From assembly GCA_017642335.1 (NCBI GenBank), contig JAGCPF010000030.1:1-64000 (forward strand): a DNA stretch of 64,000 nt, read 5' to 3'. The translations under genes were made by a program, and so were the position numbers. The notes below the pieces were generated by a model. That model saw nothing but the letters and a program-made list of their open reading frames with translations, did no database searches and was not told the origin of the DNA. The DNA is from Fibrobacter sp. (GTDB lineage: Bacteria; Fibrobacterota; Fibrobacteria; Fibrobacterales; Fibrobacteraceae). Every line of letters begins with the position of its first letter. Position 1 is the first letter of the stretch. Shown here piece after piece: positions 8,164 to 16,466 of this stretch.

Positions 8164-10221
8164 GTGCCGTATAGCGACTCTGTCGTTGAAAAGCACTTGC
8201 GCGGAGTTGAACAATCCGGCAATTTTTCACGTCCGTTTGTCGCCGGGATTTACCCGCTATTGAATGGCGACTGCTGCAACTTCCTTGCTGTTGATTTTGA
8301 CGAACAGACTTGGCTTGATGATGCTAGGGCGTTTATTGCCACCTGCCAAAACGAAAATATTTTTGCGTATCTGGAACGGTCCCGCTCAGGGGATGGAGGA
8401 CATGTCTGGATTTTCTTTGAAGATAAGATAAAAGCGAAAGTGGCTCGTGATTTGGGAACACTCCTGCTGACAAAGACATTGGACGCCCGCCCTGAAATCA
8501 AGCTGGCTTCTTTTGACAGGTTCTTCCCGAATCAGGATTATATGCCGAAAGGTGGCTTGGGCAATCTAATTGCGCTCCCATTGCAAAAGAAGGCTCGCGA
8601 AAAGAATCATTCCGTTTTCATTGACCCGATAACCTCGAACGCATACGAAGACCAGTGGGCGTTTCTCGCCTCAATAAAGAAAAACGCTAATGCGTTTGTA
8701 GAGCAAAAGGTCTCCTTGGCCGGACTGCATCATGAGATTTTGCCCGCCTATGAAAATGAAACCAGCGATGAAGACGTTCCGTGGCAATCCAGGCAAGCAG
8801 ATTTTCCAAAAATTGAAGCACCTCTTCCAAGCAAGATAGATATAGTTCTATCCAACCAAATATTCATCGATTATACAGGTTTGCCAGCAATTTTGAGAAA
8901 TCGCATTTTGCGGCTAGCTTCGTTCCAAAATCCCGAATTTTATCAAGCGCAGGCCTTGCGTCTGCCGGTTTGGGGTAAACCCCGAATTTTATATTGCTAT
9001 GATATTCAGGCGAAATATATCGGACTTCCGATTGGGTGCCTAGACAAATTGACAGAACTGTTGGCACATTATAAAATCAAGCCTATAATTCAAGATGAAC
9101 GAAATGTCGGCTCATCCATAGACGCAGAATTCCTTGGAACTCTTTATCCAGAACAGATGCTTGCCGCGGAAGCCTTGCTTAAGGATGATTTTGGCGTTCT
9201 TTCTGCAACAACGGCTTTCGGAAAAACGGTTGTCGCACTTTGGCTGATTGCTCAAAGAAAGGTCAATACTCTAATTTTGGTTCATCGTGCGCAACTGATG
9301 GAGCAATGGGTTGAACGCATTACGGAATTTTTAGGCATTCCGAAAAAAGAAATCGGACAGATTAGTGGCACAAAGAAAAAACGCTTTGGTAAAATTGATG
9401 TTGCACTTATTACGAGTGTCAGTAGGCAAGGTGTCGTGGAAGAATGGGTGAATGGTTATGGTCAAGTCATAGTAGATGAATGCCACCACATATCAGCATT
9501 CTCTTTCGAAAAAGCCGTCCGAGAAAGCCGAGCAAAATTCAAAGTAGGCCTGTCAGCAACGCTCGCCCGTAAAGATGGACAACATCCGATTGTTCTGATG
9601 AATCTAGGTCCGGTGCGCTACGCGGTCAACGCAAAGAAACAGGCAGAAGAACGCTGCATCAAGCATTCTGTTATTCTACGAACAACCTGTTTTAAACCGC
9701 AAAGTGATGACCCGAAATTACCGATACAGGATGTTTTCCGAGAATTATGGAACAACGAAGCCCGCAATGCTATGGTTATAGACGATGTAATCAACACTTA
9801 CCGCAATGGTCGGCAAATTTTGCTGTTGACGGAACGCACGGAGCATATCCAATTGTTCTACGAGAAAATGAAAGATGATATTCCGGCTTTGTTTGTTCTA
9901 AAAGGCGGTTTCGGTAAAAAACAACTGAAACAAATTTTCGAAGACCTCAACAAGGCTAAGGAAAACGGGAACATTGTGATTCTCGCCACAGGGCGTTATA
10001 TCGGCGAAGGCTTCGACTTGCCGGAACTTGACACGCTGTTTTTGCCATTTCCAATTTCATGGAAGGGTACATTGGCTCAATATGTAGGTCGATTACACCG
10101 CATGGCCGCGGGCAAAACCGAAGTTCAGGTTTATGACTACGCAGATGTTGATGTTCCTGTACTCATGCGTATGCTCGCCAAGCGCAAGAAGGGGTATACA
10201 GCGATGGGGTATGAATTTTAG
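8164..10221 (+). CDS. TOTE-type archaeo-eukaryotic primase fused to SF2 helicase
   Basis: The region contains an AEP-like primase domain (FLAVDFD with DxD; ERSRSGDGGHVWIFF; PNQDYMPKGGLGNLIALPLQ) followed by an SF2 helicase (ATTAFGKT Walker A near 9220, VDECHH near 9475, GLSAT, and LAQYVGRLHR near 10085). This is the layout of the TOTE conflict-system primase-helicase. The same frame stays open upstream to about 7900 and encodes the missing Cys-rich part (VCENEWKAGVC, KCAFCSHRKF), so translation does not naturally begin at the GTG 8164. The complete product would run from 7811 with a -1 shift at 7986-7993. It is inside the pgi-bracketed island. Family role: nucleic-acid-dependent conflict/defence; substrate unknown. 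Confidence 0.75.
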   Translation: MPYSDSVVEKHLRGVEQSGNFSRPFVAGIYPLLNGDCCNFLAVDFDEQTWLDDARAFIATCQNENIFAYLERSRSGDGGHVWIFFEDKIKAKVARDLGTLLLTKTLDARPEIKLASFDRFFPNQDYMPKGGLGNLIALPLQKKAREKNHSVFIDPITSNAYEDQWAFLASIKKNANAFVEQKVSLAGLHHEILPAYENETSDEDVPWQSRQADFPKIEAPLPSKIDIVLSNQIFIDYTGLPAILRNRILRLASFQNPEFYQAQALRLPVWGKPRILYCYDIQAKYIGLPIGCLDKLTELLAHYKIKPIIQDERNVGSSIDAEFLGTLYPEQMLAAEALLKDDFGVLSATTAFGKTVVALWLIAQRKVNTLILVHRAQLMEQWVERITEFLGIPKKEIGQISGTKKKRFGKIDVALITSVSRQGVVEEWVNGYGQVIVDECHHISAFSFEKAVRESRAKFKVGLSATLARKDGQHPIVLMNLGPVRYAVNAKKQAEERCIKHSVILRTTCFKPQSDDPKLPIQDVFRELWNNEARNAMVIDDVINTYRNGRQILLLTERTEHIQLFYEKMKDDIPALFVLKGGFGKKQLKQIFEDLNKAKENGNIVILATGRYIGEGFDLPELDTLFLPFPISWKGTLAQYVGRLHRMAAGKTEVQVYDYADVDVPVLMRMLAKRKKGYTAMGYEF

Positions 10222-10224
10222 AAT

Positions 10225-10431
10225 TCAGTGATTGTTCTGCAAAAATTTCTCGATGCAGTCAAATATGAAAGACTTTCCTTGTGTGTGCAGAATTTCTGCA
10301 TTTTCGGAAAGGTATTGAAGTGTACCAGTTTTTTCAAAAAACTGGGCGATGTCAGAGGCTTGTTTGCCTTTTTTAGATGCGTATTCTTCAATGCACCAAG
10401 AGAGCCAAAATGCCAAGTCCTCAGTGTTCAT
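10225..10431 (-). CDS. DUF3791-like small protein
   Basis: The 68-residue protein contains AFWLSWCIEEYASKKG and EILHTQGKSFIFDCIEKFL, the pattern of DUF3791 (short helical protein ending around an LHTQG motif). ATG 10431 is preceded by AGGAAG at the right spacing, supporting this over an upstream start. It overlaps the previous gene by 11 bp and is the last gene of a three-gene unit with a DUF3990-like ADP-ribosyltransferase-fold protein. Genes of this type occur together, so an antitoxin or accessory role is inferred. Confidence 0.6.
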   Translation of the reverse strand: MNTEDLAFWLSWCIEEYASKKGKQASDIAQFFEKTGTLQYLSENAEILHTQGKSFIFDCIEKFLQNNH

Positions 10432-10648
10432 GTGTTTCTTCCTTATACATGTCAAATAAAGCAATCCAACCTAGCTGCCAAAGTTTTGTATCTTCTTGAC
10501 CGAGTAGGCGACTTAAGTTGCTTTTGTAGAATTTAAGAATTGCCTCTGAAGCAGTCAAGTGGTCTTGCCGACATAATTCGTCGCAGATTTTTGCGACTTT
10601 ATACGGAATAAAAAGTCGGACATTTTTTTGTGTAATTTCGGGAATCAT
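10421..10648 (-). CDS. Small DUF3990-associated helical protein
   Basis: The 75-residue protein (FIPYKVAKICDELCRQDHLTASEAILKFYKSN...LWQLGWIALFDMY) resembles the small helical proteins encoded between DUF3990 and DUF3791 genes. Its ATG overlaps the stop of the upstream ART-like gene by 4 bp (ATGA), implying translational coupling. The length and helical character suit an antitoxin, though no DNA-binding motif is obvious. Confidence 0.55.
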   Translation of the reverse strand: MIPEITQKNVRLFIPYKVAKICDELCRQDHLTASEAILKFYKSNLSRLLGQEDTKLWQLGWIALFDMYKEETHEH

Positions 10649-11130
10649 ACCTGTTCTGCCCTCGAGAATTTAAGAATTTGAAGAGCCTTTTCTGTATGAA
10701 ACAGGATTTGGTCCACATAGACCCAGGTGCGAAGTTCTTTTAGTAAGGTGGGCTTGTCCATGAAGCCGGATTCAAAAGCGTTAAGACTGGCAAAAACCCT
10801 ATCGTTTGCAACGGCTCCTTTCACGATGTCGTGCTCATAAATGAAGTCTTTGTCCGTCCTGTTCGCGATAACAAAGTCAAGCCATTGCTCATCAGCTTTT
10901 TTGAAATCAAGAATATCTAGATTTTTGTTTTGAAGAAAATCGTCAGGAACAGTGAAAACAGAAACCGTTGCAGAGCCTTTCTTTTCTAACTTCGCTTTAC
11001 TAATCGACCAGCGCTTGGCTTGGTCAAAACTCGTGGTTGTGTAAAATCCTGTGCCGAAATCAAGTCGGTGAGACGGAGTTCTGATTTCGGGAACGGAAAC
11101 CACTATGTTACTACCGTGATAAAGTTCCAT
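10645..11130 (-). CDS. DUF3990 family protein, ADP-ribosyltransferase-like
   Basis: The 161-residue protein begins MELYHGSNIVVSVPEI and has LDFGTGFYTTTSFDQAKRW, the signature of DUF3990, a family with ADP-ribosyltransferase (ART)-like fold (H-Y-... pattern: YHGS for the first strand, GFYTT for the second). The third ART position may be in the C-terminal half (EKALQILKF). It is first in a three-gene overlapping operon with two small helical proteins, the arrangement of a toxin with partner(s). It sits at the edge of the accessory island beside pgi. Confidence 0.65.
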   Translation of the reverse strand: MELYHGSNIVVSVPEIRTPSHRLDFGTGFYTTTSFDQAKRWSISKAKLEKKGSATVSVFTVPDDFLQNKNLDILDFKKADEQWLDFVIANRTDKDFIYEHDIVKGAVANDRVFASLNAFESGFMDKPTLLKELRTWVYVDQILFHTEKALQILKFSRAEQV

Positions 11131-11188
11131 ATAGACTTATAAATCCTTTGTATAACAGATAATATATATATTTTTTTGTGCTAATGCT

Positions 11189-11220
11189 AAAAGACCGCGA
11201 CATTCAAGTCGCGGCCTTTA
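11189..11220 (-). terminator. Terminator after pgi
   Basis: gaccgcgac (11193-11201) / gtcgcggcc (11208-11216), with an A-rich flank that becomes a short T tract on the minus strand. It lies ~100 bp after the pgi stop and is similar to the hairpin at 4048-4081 beside the pgi fragment. Confidence 0.65.
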
Positions 11221-11227
11221 AATTTTT

Positions 11228-11312
11228 ATGGCCCCTTCGACTTCACGCCTTACGGCGCTCCGCTCAGGATGACACAAGTGCGGGGCGTCGCCCCGCCTCT
11301 TTCGTCTTTCGT
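11228..11312. repeat. Short dispersed-type repeat with palindrome
   Basis: This stretch holds ccttcgac..tccgctcaggatgacac, resembling widespread TTCGAC/GCTCAGGATGACA repeats. It is followed by a perfect palindrome gcggggcg-t-cgccccgc and a doubled tttcgtc. It separates the pgi terminator from the pgi stop codon and is absent after the truncated pgi copy. Confidence 0.4.
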
Positions 11313-11316
11313 CTAA

Positions 11317-12981
11317 TTAAGCCTGGTGCTTCTTGAACCAGCGGATGAGACCGTTGGTGGAGCTGTCGTGGTTCAGTTCAGCGTCGGCCTTGGCAAGTTC
11401 CGGAAGGATCTTCTTGGCGAGCTGCTTGCCGAGTTCAACACCCCACTGGTCGTAGCTGTTGATGTTCCAGATAACGCCCTGCGTGAAGATCTTGTGTTCG
11501 TACATGGCGATGAGGGCGCCGAGCGTTTCCGGAGAAACGTAGTCCATCATGATGGAGTTGGTCGGCTTGTTGCCTTCGAACACCTTGTGCGGAGCGAGGA
11601 ATGCGATTTCTTCTTCGCTCTTGCCGTCCTTGCGGAGTTCTTCCTGAGCCTGGGCGAGAGTCTTGCCGTTCATCAAGGCTTCGGGCTGTGCAAAGAAGTT
11701 GGAGAGCAGCTTCTGGTGATGGTCGCCGACCTTGTTGTGGCTGTTTGCCGGGGCGATGAAGTCGCAAGGAATCATCTTGGTGCCCTGGTGGATTAGCTGG
11801 TAGAATGCGTGCTGGCCGTTCGTACCCGGTTCGCCCCAAAGGATCGGACCCGTCTGGTAGTTCACGCGCTTGCTTTCGCGATCGACGGTCTTACCGTTAG
11901 ATTCCATGTCTGCCTGCTGGAAGTAGGCGGCGAGGCGGTGCAGGTACTGGTCGTACGGGAGCATCGCGTAGCTGGAAGCGCCGAAGAAGTTGTTGTACCA
12001 CACGCCGATGAGGGCGAGGATAACCGGCATGTTCTTGTCGGCCGGGGCGGTCTTGAAATGCTGATCCATTTCGTAGGCGCCCTGGTGGAGCTTCATGTAG
12101 TTTTCGAAACCGATGCGGAGAGCGATCGAGAGACCGATAGCAGACCACAGGGAGTAACGGCCACCGACCCAGTTCCAGAATTCGAACATGTTGGCGGTGT
12201 CGATACCGAAGGCGGCGACGGCTTCGGTGTTGGTGGAGAGTGCCACGAAGTGCTTGGCGATGGACTTTTCGTCGCCGTTGAATGCCTTGAGCACAGCGGC
12301 CTTGGCCGTTTCGGCGTTGGTCATGGTTTCAAGAGTCGTGAAGGTCTTGGAAGCGACGATGAAGAGCGTTTCTTCGATGTTCACCTTCTTGAGCGTCTCG
12401 GCCATGTGCGTGCCGTCGATGTTAGAAACGAAGTAGACTTCCGGAGAGGTCTCGCCGGCGATCGGCTTGTCGGCATACGGCTTGAGGGCTTCGGTGACCA
12501 TCACCGGACCGAGGTCGGAGCCGCCGATACCGATGTTCACCACGTACTTGATGGCCTTGCCGGTGTGGCCCTTCCACTTGCCGCTGCGGACGAGGTGGGT
12601 AAAGTCTTCCATGTGCTTGAGAACCGCACGGACTTCGGGCATCACGTCCTTGCCGTCGACGCAGATGGCGTTGCTGCCCTTGTAACGCAGAGCGGTGTGG
12701 AGCACGGCGCGCTTTTCGGTGGTGTTAATCTTTTCGCCGCCGAAGAACTTCGCACGCATGTCTTCGAAACCGGAGAACTTCAGGAGGTCCTGGAGCTTGG
12801 CCATGGTCTCGTCCGTGATGATGTTCTTGGAGTAGTCCAGGAAGAGGCCACAGGCTTCCAGGCTGAACTTCTCGGCACGGGCCGGGTCCTTAGCGAAGAG
12901 TTCCTTCATGTGCCAGGTCTTGGCGACTTCGGCATGGGCCTCGAGGGCCTTCCATTCCGTAGAATCTGTCAGTTTCGACAT
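11317..12981 (-). CDS. pgi: Glucose-6-phosphate isomerase
   Basis: The 554-residue enzyme interconverts glucose-6-phosphate and fructose-6-phosphate (glycolysis/gluconeogenesis, cytoplasm); the length is typical of the family. Visible motifs are [20 protein letters not shown], the signature [18 protein letters not shown] with the catalytic Glu/His, and a C-terminal [12 protein letters not shown] / SSTNGLI. The ATG at 12981 has AAAGGATTAATCT upstream, giving a usable ribosome site, and a TATATT -10 (complement of 13025-13030) lies 43 bp upstream. The last ~810 bp are duplicated at 4119-4931. Confidence 0.97.
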   Translation of the reverse strand: MSKLTDSTEWKALEAHAEVAKTWHMKELFAKDPARAEKFSLEACGLFLDYSKNIITDETMAKLQDLLKFSGFEDMRAKFFGGEKINTTEKRAVLHTALRYKGSNAICVDGKDVMPEVRAVLKHMEDFTHLVRSGKWKGHTGKAIKYVVNIGIGGSDLGPVMVTEALKPYADKPIAGETSPEVYFVSNIDGTHMAETLKKVNIEETLFIVASKTFTTLETMTNAETAKAAVLKAFNGDEKSIAKHFVALSTNTEAVAAFGIDTANMFEFWNWVGGRYSLWSAIGLSIALRIGFENYMKLHQGAYEMDQHFKTAPADKNMPVILALIGVWYNNFFGASSYAMLPYDQYLHRLAAYFQQADMESNGKTVDRESKRVNYQTGPILWGEPGTNGQHAFYQLIHQGTKMIPCDFIAPANSHNKVGDHHQKLLSNFFAQPEALMNGKTLAQAQEELRKDGKSEEEIAFLAPHKVFEGNKPTNSIMMDYVSPETLGALIAMYEHKIFTQGVIWNINSYDQWGVELGKQLAKKILPELAKADAELNHDSSTNGLIRWFKKHQA

Positions 12982-13139
12982 AGATTAATCCTTTCCGCAA
13001 ACGCGGTTCTTTGTTGCGGAGGTAAATATAGAAAATAGGCGGATGGCGGAAGTAGGTGATCGGAAGAAGAAAGGCCGCTCTTTAGCCAAAAAAATCGATT
13101 GAAGTCGTTATAAATAACATACGTACATTAACTTTCGTC

Positions 13140-13167
13140 TTGACAAGGTCTTCTAAAAATGTATGTT
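13140..13167 (+). promoter_or_regulatory. Predicted promoter of lipoprotein 13195
   Basis: A consensus TTGACA -35 (13140-13145) and a TATGTT -10 (13162-13167) are 16 bp apart. The start point would be about 13175, giving a short leader with an AGGGGTGA ribosome site before ATG 13195. Confidence 0.55.
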
Positions 13168-13194
13168 TTTTATAGCAAAAACAGGGGTGAAACT

Positions 13195-13518
13195 ATGAAA
13201 ATACAAAAGCACATTGTCGCCGCTTTTGCGGTAGGAACTCTTCTTATGGTCGCTGGTTGTGCCGCTCATGGGAAGGCTGCAAAGGCTGCCACCAAGTACT
13301 GGAATGGCAAACAGTTCTCTATTCTTGAGGGACACTGGGGTGCGCCTACTGAAAAGACCCAAAACGAAGACGGAACATCCACTGCAATTTTCCGTACCAC
13401 GGATGACTGCACTGCGACGTTCAGCATTGATGCGCAGGGAATTATCTCGGACCACGATATTGTGGGTACAACCTGCCGCTACGATGCCTACAACCGGTTG
13501 CAGAACATCGAACATTAG
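13195..13518 (+). CDS. Small hypothetical lipoprotein
   Basis: The 107-residue protein has a signal peptide ending in LLMVAGC (Cys22). The mature part (TKYWNGKQFSILEGHWGAPTE..., C-terminal CRYDAYNRLQNIEH) contains two further Cys that could form a disulphide. It resembles small envelope lipoproteins of the SmpA/OmlA-like size class, but I cannot assign a family. ATG 13195 is preceded by AGGGGTGA and a consensus promoter, favouring it over the in-frame ATG at 13159. Confidence 0.65.
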   Translation: MKIQKHIVAAFAVGTLLMVAGCAAHGKAAKAATKYWNGKQFSILEGHWGAPTEKTQNEDGTSTAIFRTTDDCTATFSIDAQGIISDHDIVGTTCRYDAYNRLQNIEH

Positions 13519-13599
13519 TTGCTGTCAAGATATTGGGTGAAGACTATATTTATTTTATAAACATTCGACACCCTTTAACCGGCCAAAAGGCGGTTCCTT

Positions 13600-15354
13600 A
13601 TGCTGATGGAAAAGATTGCGTCCCCTGCCGACGTCAAGAAAATGGACTTCGAAACCCTCAAGGCGCTGGCGGGCGAAATCCGCACGGCGCTCCTGAACAA
13701 GATTTCAAAATGCGGCGGGCACCTCGCGCCGAACCTTGGGTTCGTGGAAGCGACCATCGCGCTGCACTATGTATTTGAATCGCCGAAAGACAAGATTGTC
13801 TACGACGTTAGTCACCAGAGCTACACCCACAAGATTTTGACCGGCCGCGCCGAGGCGTTCCTGAATCCTGAAAAGTACTGGAGCGTCACGGGCTACACCG
13901 AACCTTGCGAAAGCGAGCATGACCACTTTATGATTGGTCATACTTCGACCTCGGTGAGCTTGGCGCTCGGGCTTGCAACCGCTCGCGATATCCAGGGCGA
14001 ATCGGGCAACGTGATTGCCGTAATCGGCGACGGTTCCTTGAGTGGCGGCGAAGCGTTCGAAGGCTTAGACAATGCGGGCGAATACGCAACGAACTTTATC
14101 GTGGTGGTGAATGATAACGAGATGTCCATCGCCGAGAACCACGGCGGCCTTTACGCGAGCCTCGCGGAACTCCGCGCAACGCAAGGCAAGAACGAGAACA
14201 ACTATTTCAAGAGCCTCGGGTTTGACTACCTCTACGTGGAACAGGGCAACGACATCGAATCGCTCATCGCTGCATTCAAGCAGGTGAAGGATTCCACAAA
14301 GCCCGTGGTGGTGCACATCCACACGCTCAAGGGCAAAGGTTACAGCTTTGCAGAAAACGCGAAGGAAGGGTTCCACTGGACTGCGCCATTCGATATCCCG
14401 ACCGGTGTCATCAACTGGGGTAGCGGAGAATCGTACGGCGGCATCCTCGGCGATTACCTGATGAAGAAAATTAAGGCCGACCCGAAGGTTGTCGTAATCC
14501 ATTCCGCTGTGCCCGTTGGCATTGGGTTCTTTGCCGAACGTCGCAAGGAAGCGGGCAAGCAGTTTATTGATGTGGGCATCGCCGAAGAGCATGCCGTAGC
14601 GCTCGCGTCCGGCCTCGCGAAAGGCGGCGCAAAGCCCGTATACAGCACGCACGGCACGTTCATCCAGCGCACCTACGACCAACTTTCACAGGACCTGTGC
14701 GCCAACAACAACCCGGCGACAATTCTCGTGACCATGTCGGGTGCCGACGGCATGAACGACACGACGCACCTCTGCATATTCGACATCCCGATGATGAGCA
14801 ACATCCCGAACCTGGTATACCTCTGCCCGACTTGCGTGGAAGAGGCTATCGCCATGATGGATTATGCCATTGACCAGACGGAACGCCCGATCGCCATCCG
14901 CATCCCGAATGGCGTGACGCACCGTCGCGTGGAATTCGACAAGGACTACTCCAAGCTGAACACGTACAAAGTCGACAAGCGCGGCAGCAAGGTGGCGCTA
15001 ATTGGCCTCGGGAGCTATTATGCGCTCGCCGAAGAAGCCGCAGCGGAACTTGCAAAGTCGGGAATCGACGCGACCATTGTCAACCCGCGATTTGCGACAG
15101 GTGTCGATAACGAGGTGCTAGAAGGCCTGTGCGCCGACCACCAGGTAGTCGTGACGCTTGAAAACGGCGTGATTGACGGCGGCTTTGGCGAGAAAATTGC
15201 CCGCTTCTACGGCTCCCACGACATGAAAGTCCTCGTAAAGGGCCTCAAGAAGGAATTCTATGACAAAGTGCCTTACGGCGAATTGATGGAAAGGAACCGC
15301 TTGACGCCGGCCCAGATTGCAGAAGACGTGAAGGCTATATTGACTTCACCTTGA
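13600..15354 (+). CDS. DXS-like thiamine-diphosphate enzyme (1-deoxyxylulose-5-phosphate synthase type)
   Basis: The 584-residue transketolase-family protein has the DXS domain order: N-terminal ThDP-binding part (SHQSYTHKILTGR; GDGSLSGGEAFEGLDNAG; NDNEMSI), a pyrimidine-binding domain (IDVGIAEEHAVALASGLA) and a C-terminal transketolase domain. It is shorter than the classic ~620 residues. The usual DRAG..GPTH segment reads GADGMNDTTHLCIFDIP, so it belongs to a divergent DXS-like group and its reaction (pyruvate + glyceraldehyde-3-P to DXP) is inferred. AAGGCGG lies 6 nt before ATG 13600, and a TATATT -10 lies at 13545-13550. The 3' end overlaps the convergent FISUMP gene by 20 bp. Confidence 0.78.
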   Translation: MLMEKIASPADVKKMDFETLKALAGEIRTALLNKISKCGGHLAPNLGFVEATIALHYVFESPKDKIVYDVSHQSYTHKILTGRAEAFLNPEKYWSVTGYTEPCESEHDHFMIGHTSTSVSLALGLATARDIQGESGNVIAVIGDGSLSGGEAFEGLDNAGEYATNFIVVVNDNEMSIAENHGGLYASLAELRATQGKNENNYFKSLGFDYLYVEQGNDIESLIAAFKQVKDSTKPVVVHIHTLKGKGYSFAENAKEGFHWTAPFDIPTGVINWGSGESYGGILGDYLMKKIKADPKVVVIHSAVPVGIGFFAERRKEAGKQFIDVGIAEEHAVALASGLAKGGAKPVYSTHGTFIQRTYDQLSQDLCANNNPATILVTMSGADGMNDTTHLCIFDIPMMSNIPNLVYLCPTCVEEAIAMMDYAIDQTERPIAIRIPNGVTHRRVEFDKDYSKLNTYKVDKRGSKVALIGLGSYYALAEEAAAELAKSGIDATIVNPRFATGVDNEVLEGLCADHQVVVTLENGVIDGGFGEKIARFYGSHDMKVLVKGLKKEFYDKVPYGELMERNRLTPAQIAEDVKAILTSP

Positions 15355-15943
15355 TATTGCTCTGTTCGCGAATGCAGCGCACGGAGCGGAGCTCGCCCCT
15401 GCCCGCAGCGTCCATCACTGCGGTGTTTCTGCTGAACTCCAGCATCAGGAATTCAGCGCGTTCCAGCGGTGCGCTGGAGGCTGTCCAAAAGTGTGCGTAA
15501 CCGCCGATACCGTCGAAATCTCCGCCCGCCTTGCGGAAACCCGCAGGCAGCGCCTTGAACCCGAACGCATCGGAACCGTTCTTTTTCTTGTACCAGCCAC
15601 GCTTTGACTTGAGCACTTCGCCGGCGACATCGGCACCGCCTACGTTCGCGATGAGCCGCCCGAAATCCGCGCTGTTGGGCAAGCGCCAGCCCTCGGGGCA
15701 AAAACTCCGCGCCATTTCCCAGGTGTAGAGGCGCCCGAACTTGGAACAGTTGCGCTTGTCGCCTTCTGGGCACACGCTCCCGTCGATATCGAAATTGAGA
15801 TTTTCGGCCATCCAGACATCCGAGCCGATTTGCACGATGTCGTAGCTCTGCTCGTCGCGCGGGTCAGTGAACGATTCGGAACAGGCAACAAACATTGCCG
15901 ACGCGAAAAAAAGCAGAAATGTGCGATAACACCGAAACTCCAT
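15335..15943 (-). CDS. FISUMP-domain lipoprotein
   Basis: The 202-residue protein has a lipobox MFVAC (Cys21) and one complete FISUMP unit: DPRDEQSYDIVQIG, WMAENLNFD, SFCPEGWRLPNSADFGRL, GFRKAGGDF, FWTASSAP and LRSVRCI. The start at 15943 is chosen because AGAGG precedes it and the signal peptide then begins cleanly. The final 20 bp overlap the 3' end of the convergent DXS-like gene. Surface exposure is likely; function unknown. Confidence 0.8.
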   Translation of the reverse strand: MEFRCYRTFLLFFASAMFVACSESFTDPRDEQSYDIVQIGSDVWMAENLNFDIDGSVCPEGDKRNCSKFGRLYTWEMARSFCPEGWRLPNSADFGRLIANVGGADVAGEVLKSKRGWYKKKNGSDAFGFKALPAGFRKAGGDFDGIGGYAHFWTASSAPLERAEFLMLEFSRNTAVMDAAGRGELRSVRCIREQSNIKVKSI

Positions 15944-16047
15944 CCTAGACCTCTTATAGACAAAAATAATAAATAACATGGTGGTTTGTCAAGTAAATTT
16001 TTTAAACCCAAAAATGGGATTTTAAACGCAAAAACAAAGTTAAAAGC

Positions 16048-16087
16048 CTATTTTAGGGTTGTTTTGTAAATAGAAAAAATCTATATT
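16048..16087 (+). promoter_or_regulatory. hipBA promoter with candidate operator
   Basis: TTGTTT (16059-16064) and TATATT (16082-16087) are spaced 17 bp. An inverted repeat ctattt (16048-16053) / aaatag (16068-16073) overlaps the promoter and a second small repeat atag/ctat surrounds the spacer end. This would suit autorepression by the HipB-like protein. Confidence 0.45.
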
Positions 16088-16112
16088 GAAGAATGAAAAT
16101 CAGGAGGCCGAT

Positions 16113-16466
16113 ATGTACAAGGCGACATCGCTTACAGAAAAAACAGCTCTCAAGGAGCTTGGCGAACGCATCCGTGCGCACCGTATCGCCCTGAACCTTT
16201 CGCGTGAAGCCCTCGCCGAAAAGGCGGGAATCGGCAAAAATACGCTTGTCCGGCTCGAAATGGGCCAAAGCGTGAGCCTCTCGCACCTGGTCAAGGTCCT
16301 GCTCCAGTTCGGCTTCGCCGAAGCACTCGTCGACATTGTTCCCAATTATAGCCGTAGCCCCATGATGCTCCTTCGTGAATCGCAGAAGCTGCCCCAGCGT
16401 CAACGCGCCGGCCGCAAAAAGAAGGATGTTGACACCGCCCCCTGGGTATGGAAGGAGGATGAATGA
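16113..16466 (+). CDS. HipB-like XRE-family antitoxin/regulator
   Basis: The 117-residue protein has an XRE helix-turn-helix (LGERIRAHRIALNLSREALAEK then AGIGKNTLVRLEMGQSVSLSHL, residues about 20-60) and a basic tail (QRQRAGRKKKD). It starts at ATG 16113 with a perfect AGGAGG 5 nt upstream. The stop overlaps the hipA start by 4 bp (ATGA). Role inferred from family and context: DNA-binding antitoxin that binds HipA and represses the operon. Confidence 0.85.
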   Translation: MYKATSLTEKTALKELGERIRAHRIALNLSREALAEKAGIGKNTLVRLEMGQSVSLSHLVKVLLQFGFAEALVDIVPNYSRSPMMLLRESQKLPQRQRAGRKKKDVDTAPWVWKEDE

